A stretch of 64,000 nt of DNA from the NCBI RefSeq assembly GCF_000015045.1, contig NC_008609.1:1931501-1995500 (forward strand), given 5' to 3'. Below are positions 33,557 through 41,948 of the stretch, in pieces. This stretch comes from Pelobacter propionicus DSM 2379 (GTDB lineage: Bacteria > Desulfobacterota > Desulfuromonadia > Geobacterales > Pseudopelobacteraceae). The notes under the pieces were generated by a model. The model had not been told where the DNA came from. It was given only the letters and a program-made list of their open reading frames with translations, and did no database searches. A program made the translations under genes and the position numbers. Within the stretch, counting starts at the first letter, position 1. Each line of letters opens with the position of its first letter.

Positions 33557-35965
33557 CTAGACCTGAATTTGACCGGCCATCTGCTGCAGGTAGAGTACGA
33601 CGAACTCAGCCGGTTTGAGCGGCGCGAATCCGACCATGATGTTGACGATGCCCAGGTTGCGGTCATTCTGGGTGGTGGTGCTGGCATCGCACTTCACGAA
33701 GTACGCCTCCCGGGGGGTGGCGCCCTGGAAGGCGCCCTGCCGGAACTGGTTGTGCATGAACGCGCCGACGTTGAGGCGGATCTGGGACCAGAGCGGTTCG
33801 TCGTTGGGCTCGAACACGGCCCACTTCAGGCCCCGGTAGAGGCTCTCCTCCAGGAAGAGCGCCAGACGGCGGACCGGCAGGTACTTGTACTCGGAACCGA
33901 ATGCATCGTCACCGTCCATGGTGCGAGCCCCCCAGCTGACGATGCCGTTGGGAAAGACGCGGATGGTGTTGATCGCCCGGGGGTTCAGTACGCCGTTCTC
34001 GCCGTCGGAGAAGCGGTGCTGCACGCCGGTAACACCGCGCAGGTCGGCCTCGGTTCCGGCGGGCGCCTTCCAGACGCCGCGCGTGGCATCGATGCGCGCC
34101 ATGACTCCGGCAATGGCCCCGCAGGGCCCCACCATGATCTCCCTGCCGTTCTCATCCATCTTCAGGTTGGGGTAGAAGACGGCGGCGTGATCCTTGACCA
34201 GGCCGATGCGCAGCGAATTAACCCCCGTGGCGGTGTCCACGGCCTTCTGGGCGTCGGTCCAGGAAGCAGGCGGGTCCATGAGCAGAAACGCCCTCCGCTT
34301 CTGGCAGAAGACGGAGGCCGGTCCCCACAGCTTGCGCGTGTCGGCCTCGCTGTGATCGGCATCCTGGGGGAGCACCAGCAGGTTGAACAGGTCCAGTTCA
34401 CGGTCGATCACCGAATAGGCTGCCTCGTACTCCGCGGCCTGGGGGGCAATTCCGGGATTCCCTGCCGTCCCTCCGGCCTGGTAGGGGCTGGCGCCCACGC
34501 TGCCCAGGGCGTAATGGCGCACGTTGACACTGGTGTCAGCCTTCAGGGGGGGGGCAACCACCGCGCCTCCGTTCAGGCGCGCCACCACCGGTTTCAGGTT
34601 GTCGCTTCCGGACAGGGGGATGATCGCCAGACGATCTCCCCACAGTTCCGCGCCGTAACAGAATGAAGAATCGGTTATGCGTTTGGCGTTGATGGCGGCG
34701 GCAATGATGGCCAGTTTCTCGCGCAGTCCCCGGCGTCCGTCGTTCTGGTCGCTGGCGCTGGCATCCTGATACATGCGCGCCTCGGTGATGCTGGCGGGGC
34801 TGGTGGCGATCTTGAAGGGAGCAACGGACAGGTCTATCTCGAAACCGGCGTCCACGCGCAGTTTGTTGAACGAATCCTGGCGCATTGCGGCGAATGCCGC
34901 CACGTCGGCCAGTTTCATCACGTAACCGGTGGGTGCCGGGCGGCTATCGCCGTAGCGTGACGACTCTAAGCCGCCGTTTGCGGTTCCCAGCATCAGCGGG
35001 GCAGCCAGGTCGGCGCCAAAGGATGACTCGATACGCACGTCGCCGTTGGCCGAGGCGATGCGCAGGTACTGGGTAGCAAGATTATCCTGGCCCGTCGGTC
35101 CGGCCGGCCCGGCCTGCATGCTTGCCGTGACCGAACAGCCGGCAGGCAGTTTGTCGTTGATCAGCTGGGCGATGGCCAGAGGCAGGTTCGCGGCGCAGCC
35201 CGAAGGGGTGTCCAGCGGCGCCACGCTGAAGTCGATGGAGGAGAGATCCACCTCCACCGGCGCATTGCCGTCCACGGCGATGCGGAAGCGGTTTACGGCT
35301 GCGTTTTTGCCGATCAGCGAGCTCCACTGGATGCGCGCTATGGTGTCGGTGCGGGCCGATACGGCGTAACCGGACTGGGAGTAGCCACTGGCGGCCGGTG
35401 TGCCGGCCAGGGAGCTGACCCTGATCAGGGCGGAGGATTGGTTGATCATGTCCACCACGTAGCGGGGATGGCGGGGATCCATGGACAGGCCGGCATAGCT
35501 CTCGGCCATGGTTTTCTGCTGAACACCGCTGGAGCTCTTTTGCCAGCGGAAGAGCTCCAGGTTGAAGGTCGCCTCCGGGGTGAGGGTGTTGTAGGAGACT
35601 GCCAGCCGGATATCGTCTCCAAAGGAACCGGCCGACCTGGCTTCAACCCTCAGGGAGGCGCCCTTTGCCTCGTTCAGCAGCGTCAGGGTGGAGGCGTTGG
35701 CTCCCTTGGCGATGCGCATCGCGGCGCAGGTGGTACCCCCATTGCTGAAGAAGAGCTTGACCGCGCGCGCCATGTCGCTCCCGGCGTATTCGGCGCCAAA
35801 GGCTCTCGTGTAATCCTCGTAGCTGAGACACTGTACCAGCCGATTCAGCTCACCCATCCCGGTGCGACCCAGGAACAGAGCAATGGATGTTCCCACCCCC
35901 GCAATCGTGCGAACACCGCTGGAGACCTCCTGCACATAGACACCCGGGTAACTGGTTGAAACCAT
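33557..35965 (-). CDS. eCIS tail sheath protein (Afp2-4-like)
   Basis: Contractile sheath subunit of 802 residues, first gene of the operon. The N-terminus YPGVYVQEVSSGVRTIAGVG and SYEDYTRAFG, AVKLFFSNGGTTCAAMRI follow the phage tail sheath family exactly; the C-terminus (NLGIVNIMVGFAPLKPAEFV, then VLYLQQMAGQIQV) is the conserved terminal strand and helix. At about 800 residues it is longer than Afp sheaths (about 350-500), and the extra length lies in the middle (about 150-500), which suggests surface domains on the sheath. AGGAG precedes the start at 35965. Only one sheath gene is present. Its upstream DNA is interrupted by an IS4-family element. Confidence 0.93.
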   Translation of the reverse strand: MVSTSYPGVYVQEVSSGVRTIAGVGTSIALFLGRTGMGELNRLVQCLSYEDYTRAFGAEYAGSDMARAVKLFFSNGGTTCAAMRIAKGANASTLTLLNEAKGASLRVEARSAGSFGDDIRLAVSYNTLTPEATFNLELFRWQKSSSGVQQKTMAESYAGLSMDPRHPRYVVDMINQSSALIRVSSLAGTPAASGYSQSGYAVSARTDTIARIQWSSLIGKNAAVNRFRIAVDGNAPVEVDLSSIDFSVAPLDTPSGCAANLPLAIAQLINDKLPAGCSVTASMQAGPAGPTGQDNLATQYLRIASANGDVRIESSFGADLAAPLMLGTANGGLESSRYGDSRPAPTGYVMKLADVAAFAAMRQDSFNKLRVDAGFEIDLSVAPFKIATSPASITEARMYQDASASDQNDGRRGLREKLAIIAAAINAKRITDSSFCYGAELWGDRLAIIPLSGSDNLKPVVARLNGGAVVAPPLKADTSVNVRHYALGSVGASPYQAGGTAGNPGIAPQAAEYEAAYSVIDRELDLFNLLVLPQDADHSEADTRKLWGPASVFCQKRRAFLLMDPPASWTDAQKAVDTATGVNSLRIGLVKDHAAVFYPNLKMDENGREIMVGPCGAIAGVMARIDATRGVWKAPAGTEADLRGVTGVQHRFSDGENGVLNPRAINTIRVFPNGIVSWGARTMDGDDAFGSEYKYLPVRRLALFLEESLYRGLKWAVFEPNDEPLWSQIRLNVGAFMHNQFRQGAFQGATPREAYFVKCDASTTTQNDRNLGIVNIMVGFAPLKPAEFVVLYLQQMAGQIQV

Positions 35966-36002
35966 TTTTCGCTCCTTTCCAATCAATAGTGGCAGTTTAT
36001 TG

Positions 36003-37339
36003 CAGCGTCGTCCGGTTAGGTCTTTGCATGGTTCTTTGAGAATGTAAAAAAGTAACAAAATCAGCGTGATGCCACATTTTTTTTGCTTGACTTTTAGTAA
36101 AAAATTGGCGGGCCACCATCGTAACTACTTAATATTACACGAGTTACGACATGCGACCTTTCAAGCGACTGAAACAACGACGAAAAGCACGTGCTTTCAA
36201 ATTGCTTCTTACCCCGGTTTTTGAGAGATTCAAGTCCGATAAACAACTTGAATCCAGGGGGTACCGCCCGTTGCAAATGACCTTTGATGATCAGCTAAAG
36301 GCCCTGATTTTCTATCACCTTGAAGAGTTTTCTTCCGGGAGCGAACTGCTGCAGGCTCTGGAACAGAATGACTTTGCCAAGGAGTGCGTTGCTCCCCCCA
36401 AGGGGATCAAAAAGAGCGCCTTCTTCGAGGCGATCAATAACCGTGGCCTTGAGCAGCTAAGTGAGGTATTCGGACATCTGGTCAAGCAAGCAGGCAAAGT
36501 GCTTCCGGCCGAATACGCTCACCTTGGCAACCTGGTATCCATAGATGGCTCTTTGATTGATGCTGTGCTGTCCATGGAATGGGCTGATTACCGAAGCGGC
36601 TCAAAGAAGGCCAAGGCTCATGTCGGCTTCGATATCAACCGGGGCATTCCCAGGAAGATATACCTCAGCGACGGTAAAGAGGGTGAGCGCCCCTTTGTTG
36701 ACAAGATCATCGACAAAGGCGAAACCGGCGTTATGGATCGCGGGTATCAGTCCCATGACCACTTTGACAAGTGGCAGGCCGCCGAGAAGTTCTTTGTCTG
36801 TCGTATCAGGGAGAATACGATCAAGATAGTCATCAGAGAGAATGCCGTCAATCCTGACAGTATTATCTTCTATGACCGGATCGTAATGCTCGGCACCAAA
36901 GGCGTAAACCAGACTGAGAAAGAACTGCGCCTTGTTGGTTACCGTGTTGACGGTAAAGATTACTGGATCGCTACCAACAGGTACGACCTGACCGCTGAAC
37001 AAGTCGCCGAAGTCTATAAGCTCCGCTGGAACATCGAGACCTTCTTTGGCTGGTGGAAACGCCATCTCAAGGTGTACCACCTGATCGCCAGGAGCAAGTA
37101 CGGGCTGATGGTCCAGCTTCTTGGCGGCCTTATAACCTATCTGCTTCTTGCTATTTACTGCCGGGAGCAGCACAACGAACCAGTCAGCATCACTCGGGTA
37201 CGGGAATTACGCAACCAAATCGCCAATGAGGCAGCAGAAGAACTAGAGCAAAAACGGATGCGAACACAGCAAAAATCCCACAAAAACAAACTTTTAAAGA
37301 AAAAACGACGACATGCAAAGACCTAACCGGAAATTACTG
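36003..37339 (+). mobile_element. Intact IS4-family insertion sequence, 1337 bp, with 9-bp target duplication
   Basis: Ends begin CAG on both sides and share the inner 20-bp perfect inverted repeat 36011-36030/37312-37331 (TCCGGTTAGGTCTTTGCATG and its complement). The direct repeat AGTTTATTG flanks it at 35994-36002 and 37340-37348. The single transposase gene is intact, and its stop codon lies within the right inverted repeat. The element is inserted 28 bp upstream of the eCIS sheath start codon. Confidence 0.93.
36151..37326 (+). CDS. IS4-family DDE transposase
   Basis: Full-length transposase of 391 residues. The DDE triad is visible as Asp132 (VSIDGSLID), Asp196 (VMDRGYQ) and Glu296 within the YREK-like Y-x2-R-x3-E motif (YKLRWNIETFF, Tyr289, Arg292, Glu296). 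The N-terminus is basic (RLKQRRKARAFK) for DNA binding and the C-terminus ends in a Lys/Arg-rich tail. No frameshift or stop is present, so the element is potentially active. It is transcribed away from the eCIS operon. The exact IS4 subgroup cannot be decided without a comparison with ISfinder. Confidence 0.95.
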   Translation: MRPFKRLKQRRKARAFKLLLTPVFERFKSDKQLESRGYRPLQMTFDDQLKALIFYHLEEFSSGSELLQALEQNDFAKECVAPPKGIKKSAFFEAINNRGLEQLSEVFGHLVKQAGKVLPAEYAHLGNLVSIDGSLIDAVLSMEWADYRSGSKKAKAHVGFDINRGIPRKIYLSDGKEGERPFVDKIIDKGETGVMDRGYQSHDHFDKWQAAEKFFVCRIRENTIKIVIRENAVNPDSIIFYDRIVMLGTKGVNQTEKELRLVGYRVDGKDYWIATNRYDLTAEQVAEVYKLRWNIETFFGWWKRHLKVYHLIARSKYGLMVQLLGGLITYLLLAIYCREQHNEPVSITRVRELRNQIANEAAEELEQKRMRTQQKSHKNKLLKKKRRHAKT

Positions 37340-37411
37340 AGTTTATTGGGAAGAACAGGCACATGAGATGTGGTTAGTCATTAATTAAGGTTCATTGTAC
37401 TGAAATTAGTG

Positions 37412-37439
37412 TTTATAGCAGAGAAGGTATCAAAGTCAA
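37412..37439 (-). promoter_or_regulatory. Probable native eCIS promoter, now separated by the IS element
   Basis: On the - strand TTGACT (37439-37434) and TATAAA (37417-37412) are 16 bp apart, a strong sigma70 match. The predicted start is near 37405. Without the IS the leader to the sheath ATG would be about 95 nt; with it, 1346 bp are added. Confidence 0.6.
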
Positions 37440-37471
37440 GGAGCATGTACGAGGCAGGGATACTGAATCCT

Positions 37472-37488
37472 TTGTCAGTAAGTGACAA
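37472..37488. promoter_or_regulatory. Palindrome TTGTCA-N5-TGACAA between divergent promoters (operator candidate)
   Basis: A perfect 6-bp inverted repeat with 5-bp spacer overlaps the -35 region of the cheX promoter and lies about 75 bp upstream of the predicted eCIS start. Position and symmetry suit a dimeric regulator binding site acting on both units. The regulator is unknown. Confidence 0.4.
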
Positions 37489-37510
37489 GATTCTGCGTGG
37501 GTGGTATAAA
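37482..37510 (+). promoter_or_regulatory. Sigma70-like promoter of cheX
   Basis: GTGACA (37482-37487) and TATAAA (37505-37510) are 17 bp apart. The start would be near 37517, giving a leader of about 170 nt. Confidence 0.5.
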
Positions 37511-37687
37511 ACTCAAGCACGGGTGGCAATGCTGTCCGGGACGTGTGCACGCTGCGAAGATCGCTAGCCGCGGAGGGGGAACCGGCGCCTTCCCCGCCCG
37601 CAAACTATGGATTTTTTCACGGCTGGTATGCTACCTTTCCGCAACAGGATCGCTGCACGATCAATTCATAAAATCAGGGGGAACGGC

Positions 37688-38194
37688 ATGTCATTCATCG
37701 AAAAAGTTCTGGAGTCCATTCAACTCACGGAAGATGAACTGGTAAAACTGCTCATCGCCGACATCAGGGAAGTGTTCAGCACCATGGTGGGAATGGAAGA
37801 CCTGCTCCACCTCCCCTCCCTGATCGAACCCATGACCCATTTCGAGGATTGTGTTACCGCCATGATCGGACTGGCCGGCACCTACAGCGGCATGGTCAAC
37901 GTCCACACTCCAAAAGCCCTGGCCTTGCAGATCACCTCCAGCATGCTGGGGATGGATGTGGAGGAGATGAGCGAGGATGTGAGCGACGCCCTGGGTGAGA
38001 TCGCCAACATGGTTGCCGGTTCCTTCAAGCAGCACCTGACCCGTTGCGGCGCCGACACCCGCATTTCCACCCCTTCGGTGGTCACCGGCTCCGACTATGA
38101 CGTGTCCACCGGCACGGCGCAGGACTCCATAACCCTCCGGTTCATGACCGACGACAGCTGGTTCATCGTCGCCATAACCCTGCACAAGGATTAG
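37688..38194 (+). CDS. cheX: CheX-like CheY-P phosphatase
   Basis: Chemotaxis phosphatase of 168 residues that removes phosphate from CheY-like receivers. The catalytic E-x2-N motif of the CheC/CheX/FliY family is present as Glu104-Ile-Ala-Asn107 in ALGEIANMVAGSFK. The N-terminal and C-terminal halves have the expected alpha/beta layout and the product the usual CheX length. The start at 37688 has GGGGGAA just upstream; the longer open frame from 37607 lacks a ribosome site. The gene stands alone, without other chemotaxis genes, next to the eCIS region, so it may act in a non-flagellar signalling pathway. Confidence 0.82.
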   Translation: MSFIEKVLESIQLTEDELVKLLIADIREVFSTMVGMEDLLHLPSLIEPMTHFEDCVTAMIGLAGTYSGMVNVHTPKALALQITSSMLGMDVEEMSEDVSDALGEIANMVAGSFKQHLTRCGADTRISTPSVVTGSDYDVSTGTAQDSITLRFMTDDSWFIVAITLHKD

Positions 38195-38263
38195 CGCACC
38201 ACTACCCGCACAGGCAGGTCAAGTTTGTTGGCGAGTTTTTTACTTTTGTTGTCGAAATTATTG

Positions 38264-38293
38264 TTGACAGCAATAATCGTTAAATGGTATCCA
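38264..38293 (+). promoter_or_regulatory. Promoter of the SAM-riboswitch operon
   Basis: TTGACA (38264-38269) is a perfect -35; TATCCA (38288-38293) at 18 bp is a fair -10. The start near 38300 lies about 30 nt before the riboswitch P1 stem. Confidence 0.5.
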
Positions 38294-38329
38294 TTCCAAA
38301 CGTAATATGTAAACAAGCAAAAACATAGT

Positions 38330-38436
38330 TTCTTATCAAGAGCGACCGAGGGACTAGCCCGGTGACGTCGCGGCAACCTGCCCCAAGGGCAAGGTGCCAA
38401 TTCTAGCGGAATCGTATGATTCCGGGAGATAAGGAA
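38330..38436 (+). promoter_or_regulatory. SAM-I (S-box) riboswitch
   Basis: The aptamer core is clear: P1 TTCTTATC (38330-38337) with GATAAGGAA (38428-38436), the CAAGAGCGACCGAGGGACT block, GCCCGGTGAC, CGCGGCAACC and AAGGTGCCAATTC, and the final GGGAGATAAG. These are the invariant elements of SAM-I. It senses S-adenosylmethionine and lies upstream of two Cys/Met gamma-lyase genes, so it should switch off methionine-related synthesis when SAM is high. Confidence 0.93.
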
Positions 38437-38461
38437 GAGAGCGGCATAGCGGTCCTCTTCC

Positions 38462-38481
38462 TCCCCGGAAGGGGATTTTTT
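38462..38481 (+). terminator. Riboswitch expression-platform terminator
   Basis: TCCCC-GGAA-GGGGA (38462-38475) followed by TTTTTT (38476-38481). A competing hairpin GGAAGAG/CTCTTCC (38433-38439 with 38455-38461) overlaps the 3' strand of P1, so it could be the antiterminator half of the switch. Confidence 0.65.
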
Positions 38482-38501
38482 ATTATGGGGAGGTTTTCAC
38501 C

Positions 38502-39653
38502 ATGAACATCGATACGCAGGCGGTCCAGACCGGACTGGAGTGGGACACGCGAACAGGGGCGCTCTCGATCCCCATCTACCAGTCAGCCACCTTCCGGCAT
38601 CCGGGGCTTGGCCAGAGCACCGGCTTCGACTACAGCCGCTCGGGCAACCCCACCCGCCTGGCGCTGGAGCAGGGCATCGCCCGCATGGACGGCGGCTCCA
38701 GGGGCTTCGCCTTTTCCTCGGGCATGGCGGCCATCACCAGCCTGCTGCTGCTCTTTCAGGAGGGGGATCACCTGGTGGTCACCGAAGACCTGTACGGCGG
38801 AACCTGTCGCCTGTTCGACAGGATCTTCACCCGCTTCGGCCTCTCCTTCAGCTATGTGGATACCACCGACAGGGAGGAGGTGCTGGCGGCCATAACCCCT
38901 TCCACCAAGGCGCTGTTCGTGGAGACGCTCACCAACCCGCTGCTTAAATTCGCCGACATCCCTGCCCTCTCCACCATCTGCCACGAGCGGGGACTGCTGC
39001 TGATCGCCGACAACACCTTCCTGACCCCCTACCTGCTGCGTCCCCTGGAACGTGGGGCCGACATCACCGTCTACAGTGCCACCAAGTATCTGTCGGGCCA
39101 CAACGACACGGTGGCCGGCCTGGCGGTTGTCAGGGATCCGCAGTTGGCCGAACAGGTCTACTTCCACCAGAACTCGGCCGGGGCCGTGCTGGGACCACAG
39201 GACTCCTGGCTGGTGATCCGCGGCATGAAGACTCTGGGGGTGCGCCTTGACCGGCAGCAGGAAAACGCCCTGAAGATCGCCCGCTGGCTGCAACGGCACC
39301 CCCAGGTCACCAGGGTCCATTACCCCGGCCTGGAGGAGCACCCCGATCATGATCTGATCAGGCGCCATGCCCGGGGCTTCGGCGCCATGATCGCCTTCGA
39401 GGTCGAAAGCCACAGCCTGGTGGAGCAGCTCCTGCTCAGGACCCAGCTGATCTCCTTTGCCGAAAGCCTGGGTGGGGTGGAAACTCTGATGACCTTCCCC
39501 GAGGGGCAGACCCATGCGGACATTCCGCCGGAACTGCGTGCCCGACTGGGCATCAACGACGTGCTGCTGCGCCTTTCGGTGGGCATCGAGAATGTTGACG
39601 ATCTGATCGACGACCTGAACCAGGCATTCAACAAGAGGGAGACAACCGTATGA
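38502..39653 (+). CDS. Cys/Met metabolism PLP enzyme, cystathionine gamma-synthase-like
   Basis: Cytosolic PLP-dependent gamma-lyase family enzyme of 383 residues. Conserved features: YSRSGNPTR (44-52), GMAAI (74-78), VTEDLYGGT (93-101), the PLP lysine Lys195 in YSATKYLSGHND, and SLGGVETL in the C-terminal domain. It probably makes cystathionine from an activated homoserine or a related sulfur transfer. The gene has GGGGAGG before the ATG and follows a SAM-I riboswitch. It overlaps the next gamma-lyase gene by 4 bp. gamma-Synthase, beta-lyase and O-acetylhomoserine sulfhydrylase cannot be separated with certainty from sequence inspection. Confidence 0.85.
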   Translation: MNIDTQAVQTGLEWDTRTGALSIPIYQSATFRHPGLGQSTGFDYSRSGNPTRLALEQGIARMDGGSRGFAFSSGMAAITSLLLLFQEGDHLVVTEDLYGGTCRLFDRIFTRFGLSFSYVDTTDREEVLAAITPSTKALFVETLTNPLLKFADIPALSTICHERGLLLIADNTFLTPYLLRPLERGADITVYSATKYLSGHNDTVAGLAVVRDPQLAEQVYFHQNSAGAVLGPQDSWLVIRGMKTLGVRLDRQQENALKIARWLQRHPQVTRVHYPGLEEHPDHDLIRRHARGFGAMIAFEVESHSLVEQLLLRTQLISFAESLGGVETLMTFPEGQTHADIPPELRARLGINDVLLRLSVGIENVDDLIDDLNQAFNKRETTV

Positions 39654-40795
39654 AGTTTTCCACAAAACTGATCCACAGCGGACAGACCCATGACCCGCTC
39701 ACCGGAGCCCTGGGGGTACCGATCTACCAGACCTCCACCTATCGCCAGCAGTCGCTGGACCAGTTCGGCAAGTACGACTATGCCCGCTCCGACAACCCCA
39801 CCCGTGAGGCACTGGAAGAGGCGGTTGCCGCCCTGGAGGGAGGCAACCGCGGTTTCGCCTTCAGCTCGGGCATGGCGGCCATCTCCTCCACCCTGCTGAT
39901 CTTCTCCCCCGGCGACCATCTGGTGGTCTGCGATGACGTCTACGGCGGGGCCTATCGGGTGCTGACCCAGATCTTCAGCCGCCTCGGCATCCACTCCACC
40001 TTCGTGGATGCAACCAGCCTGGAGGCGATAGAGGCGGCAATCAAGCCTGAAACCAGGGGGATCTACCTGGAAACCCCCTCAAACCCGTTGCTCAAGGTCA
40101 CCGACCTGCGGGGGGTGGCGGAACTGGCCCGTGACCGCGGCATCGTCACCCTGGTGGACAACACCTTCATGACCCCCTACCTGCAGCGTCCCCTGGAGCT
40201 GGGCTGCGATATCGTCCTGCACAGCGCCACCAAGTTCATAAACGGCCACAGCGACGTCATCTGCGGCCTAGCGGTGGTGAAGGACAGCGAACTGGGGGAG
40301 CGCATCCGCTTCATCCAGAACGGCTTCGGCGCGATACCCGGCCCCCAGGACTGTTTCCTGACCCTGCGGGGACTGAAAACCCTCAAGGTCAGGATGGACC
40401 AGAGCCAGAAGAGTGCCGCCGCCATCGTGGACTGGCTGGGGAGTCAGCAGCGGGTCACCAGGATCCACTACCCCGGCCTCGCCGACCATCCCGGCTATGC
40501 CATCCAGCGCAGCCAGACCGATGGAGCGGGGGCGGTCTTCTCCTTCGAGCTGGATTCGTTGGAGACCACCCGGCGCCTGCTGGAGCAGTCCCGGCTGTCC
40601 GCCTTTGCCGTCAGCCTGGGAGGGGTGGAGAGCATCATCTCCTACCCCGCCAGGATGTCCCATGCGGCGGTTCCGCCGGAGGAGCGCAGGCGCAAGGGGA
40701 TCACGGACACCCTGGTGCGCCTCTCCGTGGGACTGGAGGACCCGGACGATCTGATCGCGGAGATGGACAGCATATTCAAGAGTAATCCGGTATGA
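39650..40795 (+). CDS. Cys/Met metabolism PLP enzyme, cystathionine beta/gamma-lyase-like
   Basis: Second PLP gamma-lyase family enzyme, 381 residues. YARSDNPTREALE (44-56), GMAAI (74-78), VYGGAYRV (97-104), Lys195 in HSATKFINGHSDV, SLGGVESIISYPA mark the family. It resembles lyases of the MetC/YrhB group, which split cystathionine. The pair would therefore run transsulfuration in one direction. Translation is coupled to the upstream gene by ATGA. There is no terminator before the cysK gene at 40900, but a new promoter lies in between. Confidence 0.85.
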   Translation: MKFSTKLIHSGQTHDPLTGALGVPIYQTSTYRQQSLDQFGKYDYARSDNPTREALEEAVAALEGGNRGFAFSSGMAAISSTLLIFSPGDHLVVCDDVYGGAYRVLTQIFSRLGIHSTFVDATSLEAIEAAIKPETRGIYLETPSNPLLKVTDLRGVAELARDRGIVTLVDNTFMTPYLQRPLELGCDIVLHSATKFINGHSDVICGLAVVKDSELGERIRFIQNGFGAIPGPQDCFLTLRGLKTLKVRMDQSQKSAAAIVDWLGSQQRVTRIHYPGLADHPGYAIQRSQTDGAGAVFSFELDSLETTRRLLEQSRLSAFAVSLGGVESIISYPARMSHAAVPPEERRRKGITDTLVRLSVGLEDPDDLIAEMDSIFKSNPV

Positions 40796-40809
40796 TCGAT
40801 ACATATTTT

Positions 40810-40843
40810 TTGACAAAAACAGAACCGTACCCTACAAGGGTAC
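40810..40843 (+). promoter_or_regulatory. cysK promoter with palindromic operator over the -10
   Basis: TTGACA (40810-40815) and TACAAG (40833-40838) are 17 bp apart. The inverted repeat GTACCCT-ACA-AGGGTAC (40827-40843) covers the -10 box, a typical repressor layout. A 7-3-7 palindrome of this kind recalls Rrf2-family (CymR/IscR-like) sites, but that is only a suggestion. Confidence 0.55.
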
Positions 40844-40899
40844 TACAGCGCATTCGCGATGATATTTCACGCGGCTGTGGCTAGAAAAGGAGAGGCAGT

Positions 40900-41853
40900 A
40901 TGAGTCGCATATTCTCGGACAACTCGCAATCCATCGGAAACACCCCGCTGGTCAGGCTCAATCGTGTCACGGATGGGGCCAGGGGCATTGTGCTGGCTAA
41001 AATGGAGGGGCGTAATCCGGCCTATTCCATCAAGTGCCGCATCGGCGCCAACATGATCTGGGACGCCGAAGAGCGCGGCATCCTCAAACCGGGCATGGAG
41101 ATTGTGGAACCGACCAGCGGCAATACCGGCATTGCCCTGGCCTATGTGGCCGCCGCCCGCGGCTACAACCTGACCCTGACCATGCCGGAAACCATGAGCG
41201 TGGAGCGCCGCCGAGTGGTGGCGGCCCTGGGAGCCAACCTGATCCTGACGCCGGGCAACGAGGGGATGAAGGGAGCCATCCGGCGCGCCGAAGAGTTGGC
41301 CGCATCCGATCCCGAGCGTTACTTCCTCCCCCAGCAGTTCAAGAATCCGGCCAACCCGGCCATTCACGAGAAAACCACCGGGCCGGAGATATGGGATGAC
41401 ACTGACGGCGCCATCGACGTGCTGGTGTCCGGCGTGGGAACCGGGGGCACCATCTCCGGTATCTCCCGCTACATAAAGAACAGCAGGGGCAAGCAGATCG
41501 TCTCCGTGGCCGTGGAGCCGCAGGAGAGCCCGGTCATCACCCAACAACTGGCTGGCCGGCCACTGCAACCCGGCCTGCACAAAATCCAGGGAATCGGCGC
41601 CGGCTTCATCCCCGAAACCCTCGACCTCTCCATCATCGACCGGGTGGAGCTGGTGGAGAGCGGAGAGGCCGTCGACTTTGCTCGGCGACTGGCCAGGGAG
41701 GAGGGGATGCTGGTGGGTATCTCGTCAGGGGCGGCAGCTGCCGCGGCGGTCAGATTGGCCAGTCTGGATGAATTTGCCGGAAAAACCATTGTGGTGATCC
41801 TGCCCGACCTGGCGGAACGCTACCTCTCCACCCCGCTCTTCGATGGGGTCTAG
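40900..41853 (+). CDS. cysK: Cysteine synthase A (O-acetylserine sulfhydrylase)
   Basis: PLP enzyme of 317 residues forming L-cysteine from O-acetylserine and sulfide. Visible motifs: [12 protein letters not shown] near the N-terminus, the PLP lysine Lys45 in [11 protein letters not shown], the substrate loop [12 protein letters not shown] (about 69-80), the phosphate loop [11 protein letters not shown] (about 172-182) and [12 protein letters not shown] near the end. The start at 40900 has AGGAGAGG upstream. CysK and CysM types overlap in sequence; NPAYSIKCR instead of NPx-SVKDR is a minor variant also seen in CysK-like proteins. Downstream is the ThiS-ThiF gene. Confidence 0.92.
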   Translation: MSRIFSDNSQSIGNTPLVRLNRVTDGARGIVLAKMEGRNPAYSIKCRIGANMIWDAEERGILKPGMEIVEPTSGNTGIALAYVAAARGYNLTLTMPETMSVERRRVVAALGANLILTPGNEGMKGAIRRAEELAASDPERYFLPQQFKNPANPAIHEKTTGPEIWDDTDGAIDVLVSGVGTGGTISGISRYIKNSRGKQIVSVAVEPQESPVITQQLAGRPLQPGLHKIQGIGAGFIPETLDLSIIDRVELVESGEAVDFARRLAREEGMLVGISSGAAAAAAVRLASLDEFAGKTIVVILPDLAERYLSTPLFDGV

Positions 41854-41948
41854 GGTATTCGCTGTCGGCCATGGCGAGAGGTGATCCAGAAGCAGTAACA
41901 CGCGAAGTAACAGCAGATATCTAGTTAAAAAACAGGAATTTTGAGAAA

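Larger units (their letters stand above)
37349..37687. other. Divergent regulatory region between eCIS and cheX
   Basis: About 340 bp without a convincing gene. It contains a - strand promoter pointing to the eCIS operon, a palindrome and a + strand promoter pointing to cheX, listed separately. Short open frames here have no ribosome site and no recognisable product. Confidence 0.6.

Noticed and set aside
8216-35965. Interpretation as prophage or type VI secretion system
   Set aside because: No head, packaging, integrase or lysis genes and no TssJLM membrane complex or ClpV; the AAA+ ATPase and DUF4255 protein are of the eCIS kind.
37482-37745. Short + strand open frame before cheX
   Set aside because: It starts inside the promoter, has no ribosome site and overlaps cheX in another frame.
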